From: an uncultured Chloroflexota bacterium
GTDB lineage: Bacteria; Chloroflexota; Dehalococcoidia; SAR202; UBA11138
Assembly: GCA_913046025.1 (NCBI GenBank)
Contig: CAJWRP010000002.1
Span: 1 to 16,922 of the forward strand
Length of the DNA stretch: 16,922 nucleotides
Direction: 5' to 3'
Positions 1 to 7,082 of this stretch are shown here, in pieces. Every line of letters starts with the position of its first letter. Position 1 is the stretch's first letter. The notes beneath the pieces were generated by a model, which was not told the DNA's origin, did not search any database, and worked only from the letters and a program-made list of their open reading frames with translations. Both the position numbers and the translations under genes were made by a program.

Positions 1-725
1 AGGTCTTTCTTGACTGTACTCTCGTCACGCTCCAACACCTGCCTCAAGCCAACAGCGCTGGGCGCACTCATTAGCTGTGTGGGCCTGGGCGTCATCTTCA
101 CAGGACGACTGGATAATAGAATGCCGATATGATCTGCGGAGACATTAAGGTGATACCGAATGCGAAGGCCAGCTCGCTCTGCATCGAAGAGCCGCCCCCG
201 GGACAGCAACACCTGGACTTCCTGTCCCCTGACAACAGCCAGGTGCGCCTGGGCTTTGGCCCTGCCCTCATCCGACCGTGGGATCCGCAGCGCCACGGTC
301 TCCCGGGTCTTCTTCACCCAGTAAAGCGGCTCTCCGGGAACGCTATCCGCTGATGCTAATGTGCTACCGCCAGCGGCCACCAGCAAGACGAATACGGCGG
401 CGAAGCCTATCATCACAGGTCTAAAGACAGGGTTGGCAGCGAAACTAGGGACGAATCTCTGAATACCTCTCCGTTCCCCGGCTAAGGGCCTAACCCCCGC
501 GTCTGCCTGAGCAATCCTCTGCTGAACTCGGGCCAATATCCTGGCCTTGACAGCGTCAGCCTGGGAGACTTCCAAAGCCACCTTCATCGTAACTTTGGCA
601 ATCCTGAGCAGCGAGGCTAGCTCTTCAGCCTGCTCTGGGTAAGTTTCGATGCACGCAGTAATGTCCTCACCTGCGGCCACCCGATCAAGGCATTCATTTA
701 GTATGTCATCAAAGTCTTGCTTCAT
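1..725 (-). CDS. DUF5667-like membrane protein, putative anti-sigma partner (partial, runs off left edge)
   Basis: An open frame of 241 codons runs from ATG at 725 to the left edge without a stop, so the C-terminus is missing. The N-terminal 40 residues (LNECLDRVAAGEDITACIETYP) resemble the short leader found in many Chloroflexota anti-sigma-like proteins. A single hydrophobic segment at about residues 104-125 (VMIGFAAVFVLLVAAGG) should be a membrane anchor. Directly after it comes DSVPGEPLYWVKKTRE (127-142), the hallmark of DUF5667. The region beyond, which would lie outside the membrane, is charged and probably helical. It lies 51 bp downstream of the ECF sigma gene on the same strand, so the two are probably cotranscribed. 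The inferred role is binding the sigma factor at the membrane until a signal arrives. A second in-frame ATG at 734 is possible; neither start has a good ribosome binding site. Confidence 0.75.
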   Translation of the reverse strand, partial: MKQDFDDILNECLDRVAAGEDITACIETYPEQAEELASLLRIAKVTMKVALEVSQADAVKARILARVQQRIAQADAGVRPLAGERRGIQRFVPSFAANPVFRPVMIGFAAVFVLLVAAGGSTLASADSVPGEPLYWVKKTRETVALRIPRSDEGRAKAQAHLAVVRGQEVQVLLSRGRLFDAERAGLRIRYHLNVSADHIGILLSSRPVKMTPRPTQLMSAPSAVGLRQVLERDESTVKKD

Positions 726-776
726 GTGCGTCATTTGGAATGCGGCGTAAGAGTGCTCCTGGCCGCCATACCAGTG

Positions 777-1379
777 CTACGTCTCCTGCTGCTGTACCAG
801 AATCGATGGGGTCGGCAACTCTGGGTTTAGTAGCCGGCGCAGCTTCTTCAGTCCCGCATGTTGCAATGCCTTTACGGCATTTCCCTTTTTGCCGATGGCT
901 TCTGCCGTCTCAGCAACGGACAGGCCGGCGGCAAACCGAAGAGATATGACTTCCTTTTGCAATTCGGTCAGTCCCACCATGGCCTTGCGGACATCGCCCA
1001 TGGACAACTCGGTGTCTATGTGGCTATCTATATCCACTGCCGCCGCCTCCACATTTGTAGTCGTGTTTTCGAGAGACACGATACTTCGTTTGCTGTTCTT
1101 CCTGAAATGGTCTACCACCAGGTTGTGGGCGATCCTGAAGAGCCATGAGGAAAAGGGGTGCCCCTGCCACCTGAACTTATGTATAGATTCCAGCATGCGC
1201 ACGAACACTTCGCCCGTAATGTCCTCTGCTTCGGAGGCACTACCAGTCTTGAAGGACACGTAGCCGTATATCCGGTCGAAGAACTGTTCGTACAACTCAC
1301 TGAAGGACGCAATATCTCCCTGCTGCGCTAACTGCACCAGAACTGCTACATCTACATTTGCATTTTCTTGGACAGGCAT
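777..1379 (-). CDS. ECF-type RNA polymerase sigma-70 factor
   Basis: A 200-residue protein with the two-domain build of extracytoplasmic-function sigma factors. Region 2 spans about residues 24-95 and includes EAEDITGEVFVRML and the FSSWLFRIAHNLVVDHFRK stretch that contacts the -10 element. Region 4 spans about 135-185 (LTELQKEVISLRFAAGLS, then AETAEAIGKKGNAVKALQHA), a helix-turn-helix for -35 recognition. Sigma regions 1 and 3 are absent, as expected. The start ATG at 1379 is preceded by AAGGGGAA at a reasonable distance. The following gene encodes a DUF5667-like membrane protein, a common partner arrangement, which suggests that this factor is held inactive at the membrane. Its target promoters cannot be told from this window. 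The assignment to ECF is firm; the subgroup is not. Confidence 0.93.
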   Translation of the reverse strand: MPVQENANVDVAVLVQLAQQGDIASFSELYEQFFDRIYGYVSFKTGSASEAEDITGEVFVRMLESIHKFRWQGHPFSSWLFRIAHNLVVDHFRKNSKRSIVSLENTTTNVEAAAVDIDSHIDTELSMGDVRKAMVGLTELQKEVISLRFAAGLSVAETAEAIGKKGNAVKALQHAGLKKLRRLLNPELPTPSILVQQQET

Positions 1380-1490
1380 GACGTTCCCCTTTTCACGTTC
1401 GCCAAGAGCCTGATGCCTTAATCATGGCTTCCACCAGCTCGCCTAAGCTAACACGGCGGGTAGGTGAATTTAGGCACCCTGCTCCAGAGT

Positions 1491-1496
1491 ATTATA
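1491..1496 (-). promoter_or_regulatory. Candidate -10 box for the sigma factor gene
   Basis: The minus strand reads a perfect TATAAT here, about 112 bp upstream of the sigma ATG. No good -35 hexamer lies 16-18 bp further upstream, so this is only a candidate. ECF genes often use their own sigma factor, in which case this box might be incidental. Confidence 0.35.
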
Positions 1497-1727
1497 ACGG
1501 GCTCTCTATCTTTAGGTTAGGCATCGCTAGATGCGCCCCAACCCTGGTCATATGCCAATTAGACGCAATTCAACAGTCATAGGTTCCATTATTTCCTTAC
1601 AAATCTATTAAATCGCAGCAACAGTTACGCCGGAGTTGCCAGAGTTTGTCGCAATTGGTCTGCAGGAAGGGACCGGTGATGCCCTTGCACCCGATGCATT
1701 CAGGCAAGGAGTGAGGTATTGGCCTTG

Positions 1728-1736
1728 TGGTAGAAT
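1728..1736 (+). promoter_or_regulatory. Candidate extended -10 for the acetyltransferase gene
   Basis: The plus strand reads TGGTAGAAT, an extended -10 (TGn plus a 5/6 match to TATAAT), about 60 bp before the ATG at 1797. The -35 region is poor, which extended -10 promoters tolerate. The predicted leader would be roughly 50 nt. Confidence 0.4.
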
Positions 1737-1796
1737 CTTCCCATCTGTACGCTACTGCCGCAGACAGCGCGTTAAACCGAACCGCAGGGACCTATC

Positions 1797-2504
1797 ATGA
1801 GCGCAGTCAAAAAAATCCCCATGGGGAAGATTATGCCTTTCGCCCTCCGTCCTCTACAAGATGAAGACACCATCCAGGCTGCCGAAATAGAGCGCGACGC
1901 CTTTCCTACCCTGTTCCCGCCAACTCCGTTTAAGCGCGAGTTGCGCAATCGAATGGCTCGTTACTTGGTGGCATGGCGCAGGGAAGACCTTAACGACTCA
2001 GGACAAGATGCCACGCCTGTCCCAAAGGTCGAGACGCCACCTGAATCGGCGCTCTCGATAAGCCGGCTGCTTAACAGCGCTCGTGAATTACTGAGCAACA
2101 GGAACACAGCGTCGATGCAGGGGCAACAGTACATCACAGGCTTCGTGGGTACCTGGCAGCTGGTCGATGAGGCGCATATAGTATCCATAGGCGTTCGCAC
2201 GGAACACCGTGGCAATGGCATCGGAGAGCTTCTTCTGGTGGGAGGAATCGAGCAGGCCATCGAACAAAATTCTTCGGTCGTGACTCTGGAGGTACGCGTT
2301 TCCAATCACGTCGCGCAAAATCTCTATAAGAAGTACGGCTTCACCGAGCGAGGCGTTCGCAAGGGCTATTACACAGACAACCGAGAAGATGCTCTCATAA
2401 TGACCACGGAAGAGATACAGACCACCGCATTTAGGGACAGTGTCAAATTTCTTTCTCAAGCGCACCAGACTCGCTGGGGATATTCGGATAGGCTACTAAA
2501 CTAA
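1797..2504 (+). CDS. GNAT-family N-acetyltransferase, RimI-like
   Basis: A 235-residue protein of the GNAT superfamily, which transfers acetyl from acetyl-CoA to an amine. The acetyl-CoA pyrophosphate loop is RTEHRGNGIGELLL (134-147, an R-x-x-G-x-G motif). The following strand and helix LEVRVSNHVAQNLYKKYGF (164-182) and the ending YYTDNREDALIM (191-202) match the RimI type, which acetylates protein N-termini such as ribosomal protein S18. The protein is longer than typical RimI (about 150-160 residues) because of an insert at about 61-110, between the first helices and the core sheet, and a C-terminal tail of about 30 residues. The start at 1797 has AGGGA upstream. ATG at 1833 (residue 13) is also preceded by GGGGAAG and places the conserved LRPLQDED near the N-terminus, so it is a real alternative. 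The substrate is unknown. Confidence 0.85.
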   Translation: MSAVKKIPMGKIMPFALRPLQDEDTIQAAEIERDAFPTLFPPTPFKRELRNRMARYLVAWRREDLNDSGQDATPVPKVETPPESALSISRLLNSARELLSNRNTASMQGQQYITGFVGTWQLVDEAHIVSIGVRTEHRGNGIGELLLVGGIEQAIEQNSSVVTLEVRVSNHVAQNLYKKYGFTERGVRKGYYTDNREDALIMTTEEIQTTAFRDSVKFLSQAHQTRWGYSDRLLN

Positions 2505-2549
2505 CCCCAGCAACTAACTACCAAAGATTTAAGTCGGAAAGGCGCAACC

Positions 2550-2906
2550 CTAATAGGCAAATTTTCCAAAAATCCGCACCGTAAGCTATGCAAATATTCG
2601 CCTTTTGTGACCCCTTATTTTGAGGGCTTCCAAGAAAATACCGTCAGCCTTTGACCGAGAGTACCCATACTTTAACTTCCCTTCAGTTGAATACAGATAA
2701 TCGTGGATCACTGCTGCCCTTGCCGTCCGTCTCCGAGAACAAATAAATCATCGCGCAAACCAGGGCACACTGGCAAAATTAGTTCTGAAGCCCGCCGGTA
2801 CCACTACTATCTCTTTGCTTTCCTTGGACCCCACGTGGTAGGCCAACTCGTCGATTAAGCTCAAGGATGTTCCGTCAGCATTCAACTGAACTTTAAGGTA
2901 GTCCAT
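2550..2906 (-). pseudogene. Degraded DUF1353 (phage-associated family) gene
   Basis: Read from ATG at 2906 (or 2918), this frame gives a clear DUF1353 pattern. IVVVPAGFRTNFASVPWFAR is followed, after a damaged patch, by AAVIHDYLYSTEG and then SRSKADGIFLEALKIRGHKR. These are the family's conserved blocks (VPAGFxTDFASVP; AAVxHDYLY; RxxADxxFLEAM). The frame is broken by TGA at 2748-2750, where the family usually has Trp, and by TAG at 2586-2588, after which LTVRIFGK continues in frame. The stretch just after the TGA reads better one base out of frame (LFVLGDGRQG), which suggests compensating indels. The intact protein would be about 120 residues and of unknown function; the family is common in phages. 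No promoter or ribosome site was seen. Confidence 0.75.
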
Positions 2907-2951
2907 GATTCTGGCCATTTCTCGCCTTTGTTCTATTGCTGCTAGGTCTGA

Positions 2952-3293
2952 CTTAACGCAGATACCTTCAGCACCGCAATGCTGGTAGGCAAGTTAACGT
3001 CTGCTCGAAAACAACTTGACAAACTGGTCTTCTTCGACAGCGGTACAGGCACCGCGCTGATGTACGGTCGCAATGTGGCTGGTGGTGAGCTTACGTTCCG
3101 TGTTAAGAGCAAGCCATCCGGAGTGCAAACGATCCTGACTGATGAAAAAACGGGGTCAACATGGTCTGCAGTTACCGGCAGGGCCATAGGCGGTGCACTA
3201 TAAGGCCAGACATTGGACAGAGCGCTGTCACACCTGTTGTTCTGGTTCTCCTGGACGGACTGGAATCCAGATACTGAACTGTATACCGGCTGA
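2952..3293 (+). pseudogene. C-terminal remnant of a DUF3179 protein, with an in-frame stop
   Basis: The frame carries FFDSGTGTALMYGRNVAG, ELTFRV and DEKTGSTWSAVTGRAIGGAL, the signature of DUF3179 (family form: YDRxTGSLWSxxTGxAIxGPL). TAA at 3201-3203 then interrupts it. The same frame continues with GQTLDRALSHL and FWFSWTDWNPDTELYTG, a typical DUF3179 C-terminus, ending at TGA 3291-3293. The first half of the family, including the conserved PLC-G cysteine region, is missing: a TGA lies at 2949-2951 and the next sequence upstream belongs to the DUF1353 remnant. It is therefore truncated at the front and has one nonsense codon. The function of the intact family is unknown. Confidence 0.78.
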
Positions 3294-3321
3294 CAGCAAA
3301 AAGTTTCCGTCTGGCAAATTC

Positions 3322-3456
3322 CTAGAGGACTCTGGAGAGAACCACTAGAGTTCCAATTACCAGTACAACCGTCACTACCCACCAAGGTACGATGGGAGCG
3401 CGTCTGCCACGGGACACCTGCCTTTCTCTGCGACGGCGTCTGCGGCGGGAGTTCAA
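3322..3456 (-). CDS. Possible small Arg-rich single-span membrane protein
   Basis: A 44-codon frame, too short for most gene callers, begins at TTG 3456, 7 bp after the stop of the PrkA gene. It starts with a run of seven arginines (residues 4-10), has more basic residues up to 19, then PIVPWWVVTVVLVIGTLVVL (21-40) and a short SRVL end. This is a well-formed basic-then-hydrophobic membrane anchor with the basic part in the cytoplasm. No family was recognised. The start codon is weak and there is no clear ribosome site. It may be a real small protein cotranscribed with prkA, a lost C-terminal tail of it, or chance. Confidence 0.3.
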   Translation of the reverse strand: MNSRRRRRRRERQVSRGRRAPIVPWWVVTVVLVIGTLVVLSRVL

Positions 3457-3463
3457 AGACTCG

Positions 3464-5458
3464 CTACTTACCCAGGGACTGGTATTGAGCCGCAGTGCCG
3501 TTGGAAGGATTAAGGTCCCAACACCACTCCAAATCGCCTTTCACGGCCTTGACGGCTACACTTCCGTTCAACAAAAACAGAGCGAATTCGGCAATATCCC
3601 CAGCGCATATGGCGCAGTGCTTGTAGTCGTTAACGAGCCGGTTGTGGATAGATCCTCGAATTCTCTTCCACTCCGTGAACTTGTCAGCGGACTTAGGTTC
3701 AGTAAGTTCCCTGCGCAGTGTCTTGCAATCAGGAAACAGCCGAATCTCTATAGCCTCTTTAAGCCTGGGATGATTGCTGTACTTAATCGAGACATTTCGC
3801 TGCTTAAGGTTAGAAAAGAAATCGCGAATCTCCCGGCGAAAGGCGTCGCGCTCTTTGCCGCCAACCCCGATGTTCTTTTCCATGTCCGCCAAATTGCGCT
3901 CGATCTCTCGGGGGACGTCCTTGGGCGAACTCATGAACAAGGCAGCAGTAACATCAGAGATATAGTTGTTTAGCTGATCGTTGGCGGCCCTGTCGAAGCT
4001 ATCAACATAGGCCCTCTGCACCTCTTTGATCACTCCCTCACCGTACTGAGCAAGCGCCAATTGGAACAGTTGGATATAATGCTCATTTTCCTCAGGCGAA
4101 AGGCCGGCGTTGTCCTTCAGGTCCTGCCAAATACCGTGCAGTGCGTTCATAGGCGTAATGCAGGTGACGTCGTTGCGAGATGCCCTATCCGTAAACCTGT
4201 TCATCACTGTGAGAGGTGACAGCCCTGTAAGCCCTTCCCCAGGGCACGACTGCTGCTCTCTATGCAAATCATCCAAAGTAAAAGCCTGACCTATAACACC
4301 ATCGTAGGCCTGCAGCTTCTCCTGGAGGCACGTGAAATGTGCCTGGGGATCTTGTAAACGCGAGAGGACAGCCAGGGTACTGATTGCTGGTAGGCATAGG
4401 GGAGGCACGTGAACATCGTCCATGCCGTTCCCTTTGACAATACTCCTATAAAGTCGCCTCTCATCCTGAGTACAAAGATTGTACCGCAAATGCACTGGGA
4501 CAATTCTGCCGCGCAATGCTTCGTATGAGGAGTCAGCCAGGAAATTCCTATACTCTTCCCCTGTGGATAACGCCACCACCACCTCGTCGGCGTATACGGC
4601 GCCCGACTTATCCAGACGAACACGCCGGTCCTCAACGAGCTCAAGAAGCGTTGACAGCGACTGGGAGTCGGCCTGGAATATCCTGACGAACTCCAGGAGA
4701 CCTCGGTTAGCAACATGGAACGCGCCATCTAGACCGTGACCTTCCACCAACTCTTGCCAAATACCATTGCTGGATGGTGAGGCGTCGGTACCTCCGGCCA
4801 GGATGGATGGGTCTGTATCCTTTTGGGCGTCGTGATACCCTATACCGGTAGCCTTCTGTTCGGAGAAGACAACTCTACTTACAGGGACTCTGGATATCTC
4901 GCCACTGTACTGCGTGTCCAGCATGCGCTGGCAGCGGGGGCATAGATCCCCTTCGACTTTGATGCAATGCTTCTCGAAAAGCTTGGGCCTCATGTTGTTC
5001 GGGATTAGATGGAGAGGTTCCTCTTGAAGCGGGCATCCATGGATTGCGAATACCGCACCCTCATCCGTCCGAGTAAACCTCTGTAACGCTGTTTTTAAGA
5101 GGCCGGCAACAGTGGACTTTCCACTGGCCGCGGGGCCCACTAGAAGCAAAATGCGTTTACGTTTATGGGGATTAGTGGAGGATGTCATAAAGAAATCCAC
5201 CACCTGTTCAATGGCTTCGGTCTGCCCAAAAATCTTGTTCTCAAAAAGCCTGTAAACAGTCTTTCCGGTGGATGCAGATTGCTTTGTGCCATTGGACATA
5301 ATGGCATCGTGGACCAGTTTGTGAGCCAGCCGCACTAGAGAAGGATTCTCCGTAACGTTGCGGAAGTAATCCGCGAAGGTGCCTTCCCACTGAAACTGGC
5401 CAGCCTCTCGCTCGGCTTCAGCCAGAAAATCTTCAACTTGAGGTTCGGTCGTCGTCAT
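3464..5458 (-). CDS. prkA: PrkA-type serine protein kinase (AAA+ domain)
   Basis: A 664-residue protein close to the usual PrkA length. The AAA+ part shows VYRLFENKIFGQTEAIEQVV (68-87), Walker A GPAASGKST (108-116), EEPLHLIP (146-153), GDLCPRCQ (170-177), RVVFSEQKATGIG (195-207) and ANRGLLEF (250-257), all in PrkA order. The C-terminal PrkA region includes AFRREIRDFF (539-548), RLKEAIEIRLFPD (565-577) and YKHCAICAGD (612-621); about 30 extra residues follow. PrkA proteins are cytoplasmic kinases or ATPases linked to stress, stationary phase or sporulation, usually beside a von Willebrand-type YeaH protein and SpoVR; neither partner is here. One oddity is the sensor-1 region, which reads ALSTGEEY (296-303) where the family has HSNExE. 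The ATG at 5458 is directly preceded by an in-frame TGA, so it is the earliest possible start; no ribosome site is evident. Confidence 0.9.
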   Translation of the reverse strand: MTTTEPQVEDFLAEAEREAGQFQWEGTFADYFRNVTENPSLVRLAHKLVHDAIMSNGTKQSASTGKTVYRLFENKIFGQTEAIEQVVDFFMTSSTNPHKRKRILLLVGPAASGKSTVAGLLKTALQRFTRTDEGAVFAIHGCPLQEEPLHLIPNNMRPKLFEKHCIKVEGDLCPRCQRMLDTQYSGEISRVPVSRVVFSEQKATGIGYHDAQKDTDPSILAGGTDASPSSNGIWQELVEGHGLDGAFHVANRGLLEFVRIFQADSQSLSTLLELVEDRRVRLDKSGAVYADEVVVALSTGEEYRNFLADSSYEALRGRIVPVHLRYNLCTQDERRLYRSIVKGNGMDDVHVPPLCLPAISTLAVLSRLQDPQAHFTCLQEKLQAYDGVIGQAFTLDDLHREQQSCPGEGLTGLSPLTVMNRFTDRASRNDVTCITPMNALHGIWQDLKDNAGLSPEENEHYIQLFQLALAQYGEGVIKEVQRAYVDSFDRAANDQLNNYISDVTAALFMSSPKDVPREIERNLADMEKNIGVGGKERDAFRREIRDFFSNLKQRNVSIKYSNHPRLKEAIEIRLFPDCKTLRRELTEPKSADKFTEWKRIRGSIHNRLVNDYKHCAICAGDIAEFALFLLNGSVAVKAVKGDLEWCWDLNPSNGTAAQYQSLGK

Positions 5459-5674
5459 TCACACACCATGGCCAAACTAGGCCCAACCCAAAATTTTACA
5501 TACCCATTAGATAAACTTGCGAGTTCCGACGATAAATAGTTTTTACAGTACAAAATTACGGTCCGATTTGGCTTCCACCTATGTCGCAACTTTGTGTCGG
5601 AAACGTACAAGCACTTGGCAAATAGGTTCGGATGAATCACTCGATGCCCTAGATACCAAGTTAAATTTTGCAGA

Positions 5675-5698
5675 TTCTCCTTCTAGTTTCTAGGAGAA
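5675..5698 (-). terminator. Hairpin 3' of the aldo/keto reductase, weak terminator candidate
   Basis: TTCTCCT and AGGAGAA form a perfect 7-bp stem around a 10-nt loop, 44 nt past the reductase stop. There is no T-run after it on the minus strand, so intrinsic termination is doubtful. It may only protect the mRNA end or block read-through into prkA partially. The 283-bp gap (5459-5741) otherwise shows nothing clear. Confidence 0.3.
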
Positions 5699-5741
5699 CT
5701 GGTGTATATAATCCGAGAAATTCGTTTGGATCTGGTGTGGG

Positions 5742-6680
5742 TTACAGGGCGTCTAGAATCTGGCTAACTTCAGCAGATAATTTGATCTGAACGGCCTGTC
5801 CATTATTAACCACCTGCTCTGGTCGGCTTGATCCCACAATGACCGAAGTTATCACTGGATTGGACAGCACCCACGCCATGACAAGCTGCGGCACATCACA
5901 TCCTAGGTCTGACGCGATGCTCTTCATGCGATCAACTCTATCGAAATTCTCATCGGTCCAATAGATGTTCTTGGCACGAGCAGCGTGTCGAGATGCCATG
6001 TGAGTATCACTGCCGGGGTCTGACGTACGATCGTAAATTCCTGTCAGTATACCGCCCATAAGGATCTGATACGGGATGACGCCGATGCCTTGATCCTGAC
6101 ACAGTGGAAACAGCTCGGCTTCGATGTCTCGCTTGCCAAAGTTATATTCAGGCTGAACTGATTCAAATCTCTGAAAGCCATTCTTATCGCTGACCCACAG
6201 CGCCCTGCAAAGTTGCCACGCCGCCAGGTTGGAGCAGCCCAGGTACCGAATCTTGCCCTGGTGGACAAGGTCATCCAGAGTTCCTAAGGTCTCCTCCAAA
6301 GGAGTCACTGGATCCCAGTAGTGGATCTGGTACAGATCAATGTAGTCCGTATCCAGCCGCTGAAGGCTACCCTCGACTGCATCCATAAGGTGCTTACGGG
6401 AGAGGCCTTTGTCGTTCTCGCCGGGCCCTGTGGCAATAAACCCTTTGGTTGCCACTACGTAGTCTGAGCGGTTTCCCTTTATCGCCTTTCCAACCACCTC
6501 TTCTGAACGACCGCCATTGTAAGCGTCCGCCGTATCGACGAAGTTAATGCCATTGTCCAGCGCGGCATGTACCACTGAGATGGCGCGCTCGTCGTCAACG
6601 TAATCGGCTCCGAACATGTTAGTGCCAATGCAAATCTTGGATACTTGAAGTCCGGTTCGTCCTAGAGAGGTGTATTCCAC
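5742..6680 (-). CDS. Aldo/keto reductase
   Basis: A 312-residue NAD(P)H-dependent oxidoreductase of the AKR (TIM-barrel) family that reduces aldehydes or ketones, in the cytoplasm. The full catalytic tetrad is visible: D49 and Y54 in FVDTADAYNGGRSE, K79 in VVATKGF, and H120 in DLYQIHYWDP. GCSNLAAWQL (148-157) and QPEYNFGKRDIE (176-187) are standard AKR segments, and IVGSSRPEQV (281-290) is the cofactor phosphate-binding region. It starts with GTG at 6680, with AAGGA 11 nt upstream; no earlier in-frame start looks better. The substrate cannot be predicted. It lies alone between prkA and the dehydrogenase operon, with long gaps on both sides. Confidence 0.92.
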   Translation of the reverse strand: MEYTSLGRTGLQVSKICIGTNMFGADYVDDERAISVVHAALDNGINFVDTADAYNGGRSEEVVGKAIKGNRSDYVVATKGFIATGPGENDKGLSRKHLMDAVEGSLQRLDTDYIDLYQIHYWDPVTPLEETLGTLDDLVHQGKIRYLGCSNLAAWQLCRALWVSDKNGFQRFESVQPEYNFGKRDIEAELFPLCQDQGIGVIPYQILMGGILTGIYDRTSDPGSDTHMASRHAARAKNIYWTDENFDRVDRMKSIASDLGCDVPQLVMAWVLSNPVITSVIVGSSRPEQVVNNGQAVQIKLSAEVSQILDAL

Positions 6681-7082
6681 TGATTTTTAATTCCTTATCA
6701 TATCTTTTGGTTGCCGAAACATAGCCACCAATTTTCAATCTTCATTGACACAATATAATACAGGTATATACATGACAATCGGCAAAACATCGCTATTGAT
6801 TCAAAGGCCGGTTCAAAAGATGGGGTGTAGAAATTGGCTACTGATGATTCTCAGCCCCAATGCCTTGTAGTCTATATTGGCTCGTCACGAAAGCTAAAAT
6901 TCAAATTCGCTTTCCTTAACTCCTACTACTTTGACGAGCGATCCTGGTGGCATGAGTAAGCAACGGAAATGGAGGAAGTTTGTCAGGACATGCAAAAGAA
7001 AAGAAGGGACTCCAGTTAGCGCACTTTGTGCCTGTTAAGAGTTCGTGTAACTTCGCTGGAGGGGCATGGCTTTACTTCGGCA
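6681..7082. other. 402-bp intergenic region with no recognised gene
   Basis: The only frames are very short. The longest worth noting is a 28-codon basic frame on the plus strand (6952-7038), which has no ribosome site. An orphan plus-strand promoter-like sequence lies at 6745-6772. A stem of TGGGG with CCCCA occurs around 6820-6866. No homology was recognised on either strand. Confidence 0.5.
6745..6772 (+). promoter_or_regulatory. Orphan promoter-like sequence facing the 3' end of the E2 gene
   Basis: A consensus -35 TTGACA (6745-6750) is followed 16 bp later by TATACA (6767-6772, 4/6). The region is AT-rich. It points to the right, where no plus-strand gene exists and the E2 gene lies antisense. 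It could drive a small RNA or antisense transcript, or be a chance match in AT-rich DNA. Confidence 0.3.

Larger units (their letters stand above)
1380..1796. other. Divergent intergenic region between sigma factor and acetyltransferase
   Basis: A 417-bp gap between two divergent genes. I see no convincing reading frame or RNA gene in it. It holds a candidate -10 for each direction, listed separately. AT-rich stretches lie around 1575-1615. Confidence 0.6.

Noticed and set aside
1631..1715. Sequence beginning GCCGGAGTTGCCAGAG, similar to a tRNA-Leu 5' end
   Set aside because: No T-loop GTTCGA, no matching acceptor 3' end and no plausible cloverleaf.
2748..2750. In-frame TGA in the DUF1353 remnant as a possible selenocysteine codon, since selB is in the window
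   Set aside because: The family has Trp here, a second stop (TAG 2586) and a frame slip follow, and no SECIS-like hairpin directly after the TGA was evident.
2942..3385. 147-residue minus-strand frame
   Set aside because: It is the antisense of the DUF3179 remnant, with low-complexity Ser/Cys composition.
3392..3973. 193-residue plus-strand frame
   Set aside because: Antisense to the well-supported prkA gene; no family motif.
5455..5640. 61-residue minus-strand frame overlapping the prkA start
   Set aside because: Starts at GTG without a ribosome site, has odd composition and no recognisable family; probably chance.
6740..6785. Minus-strand promoter for the aldo/keto reductase (TTGTCA with TATATT)
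   Set aside because: The spacer is only 15 bp and the match is poor; the AT-rich DNA makes such matches likely by chance.
6952..7038. 28-codon basic plus-strand frame
   Set aside because: Too short to support alone and no ribosome site; only noted with the orphan promoter.
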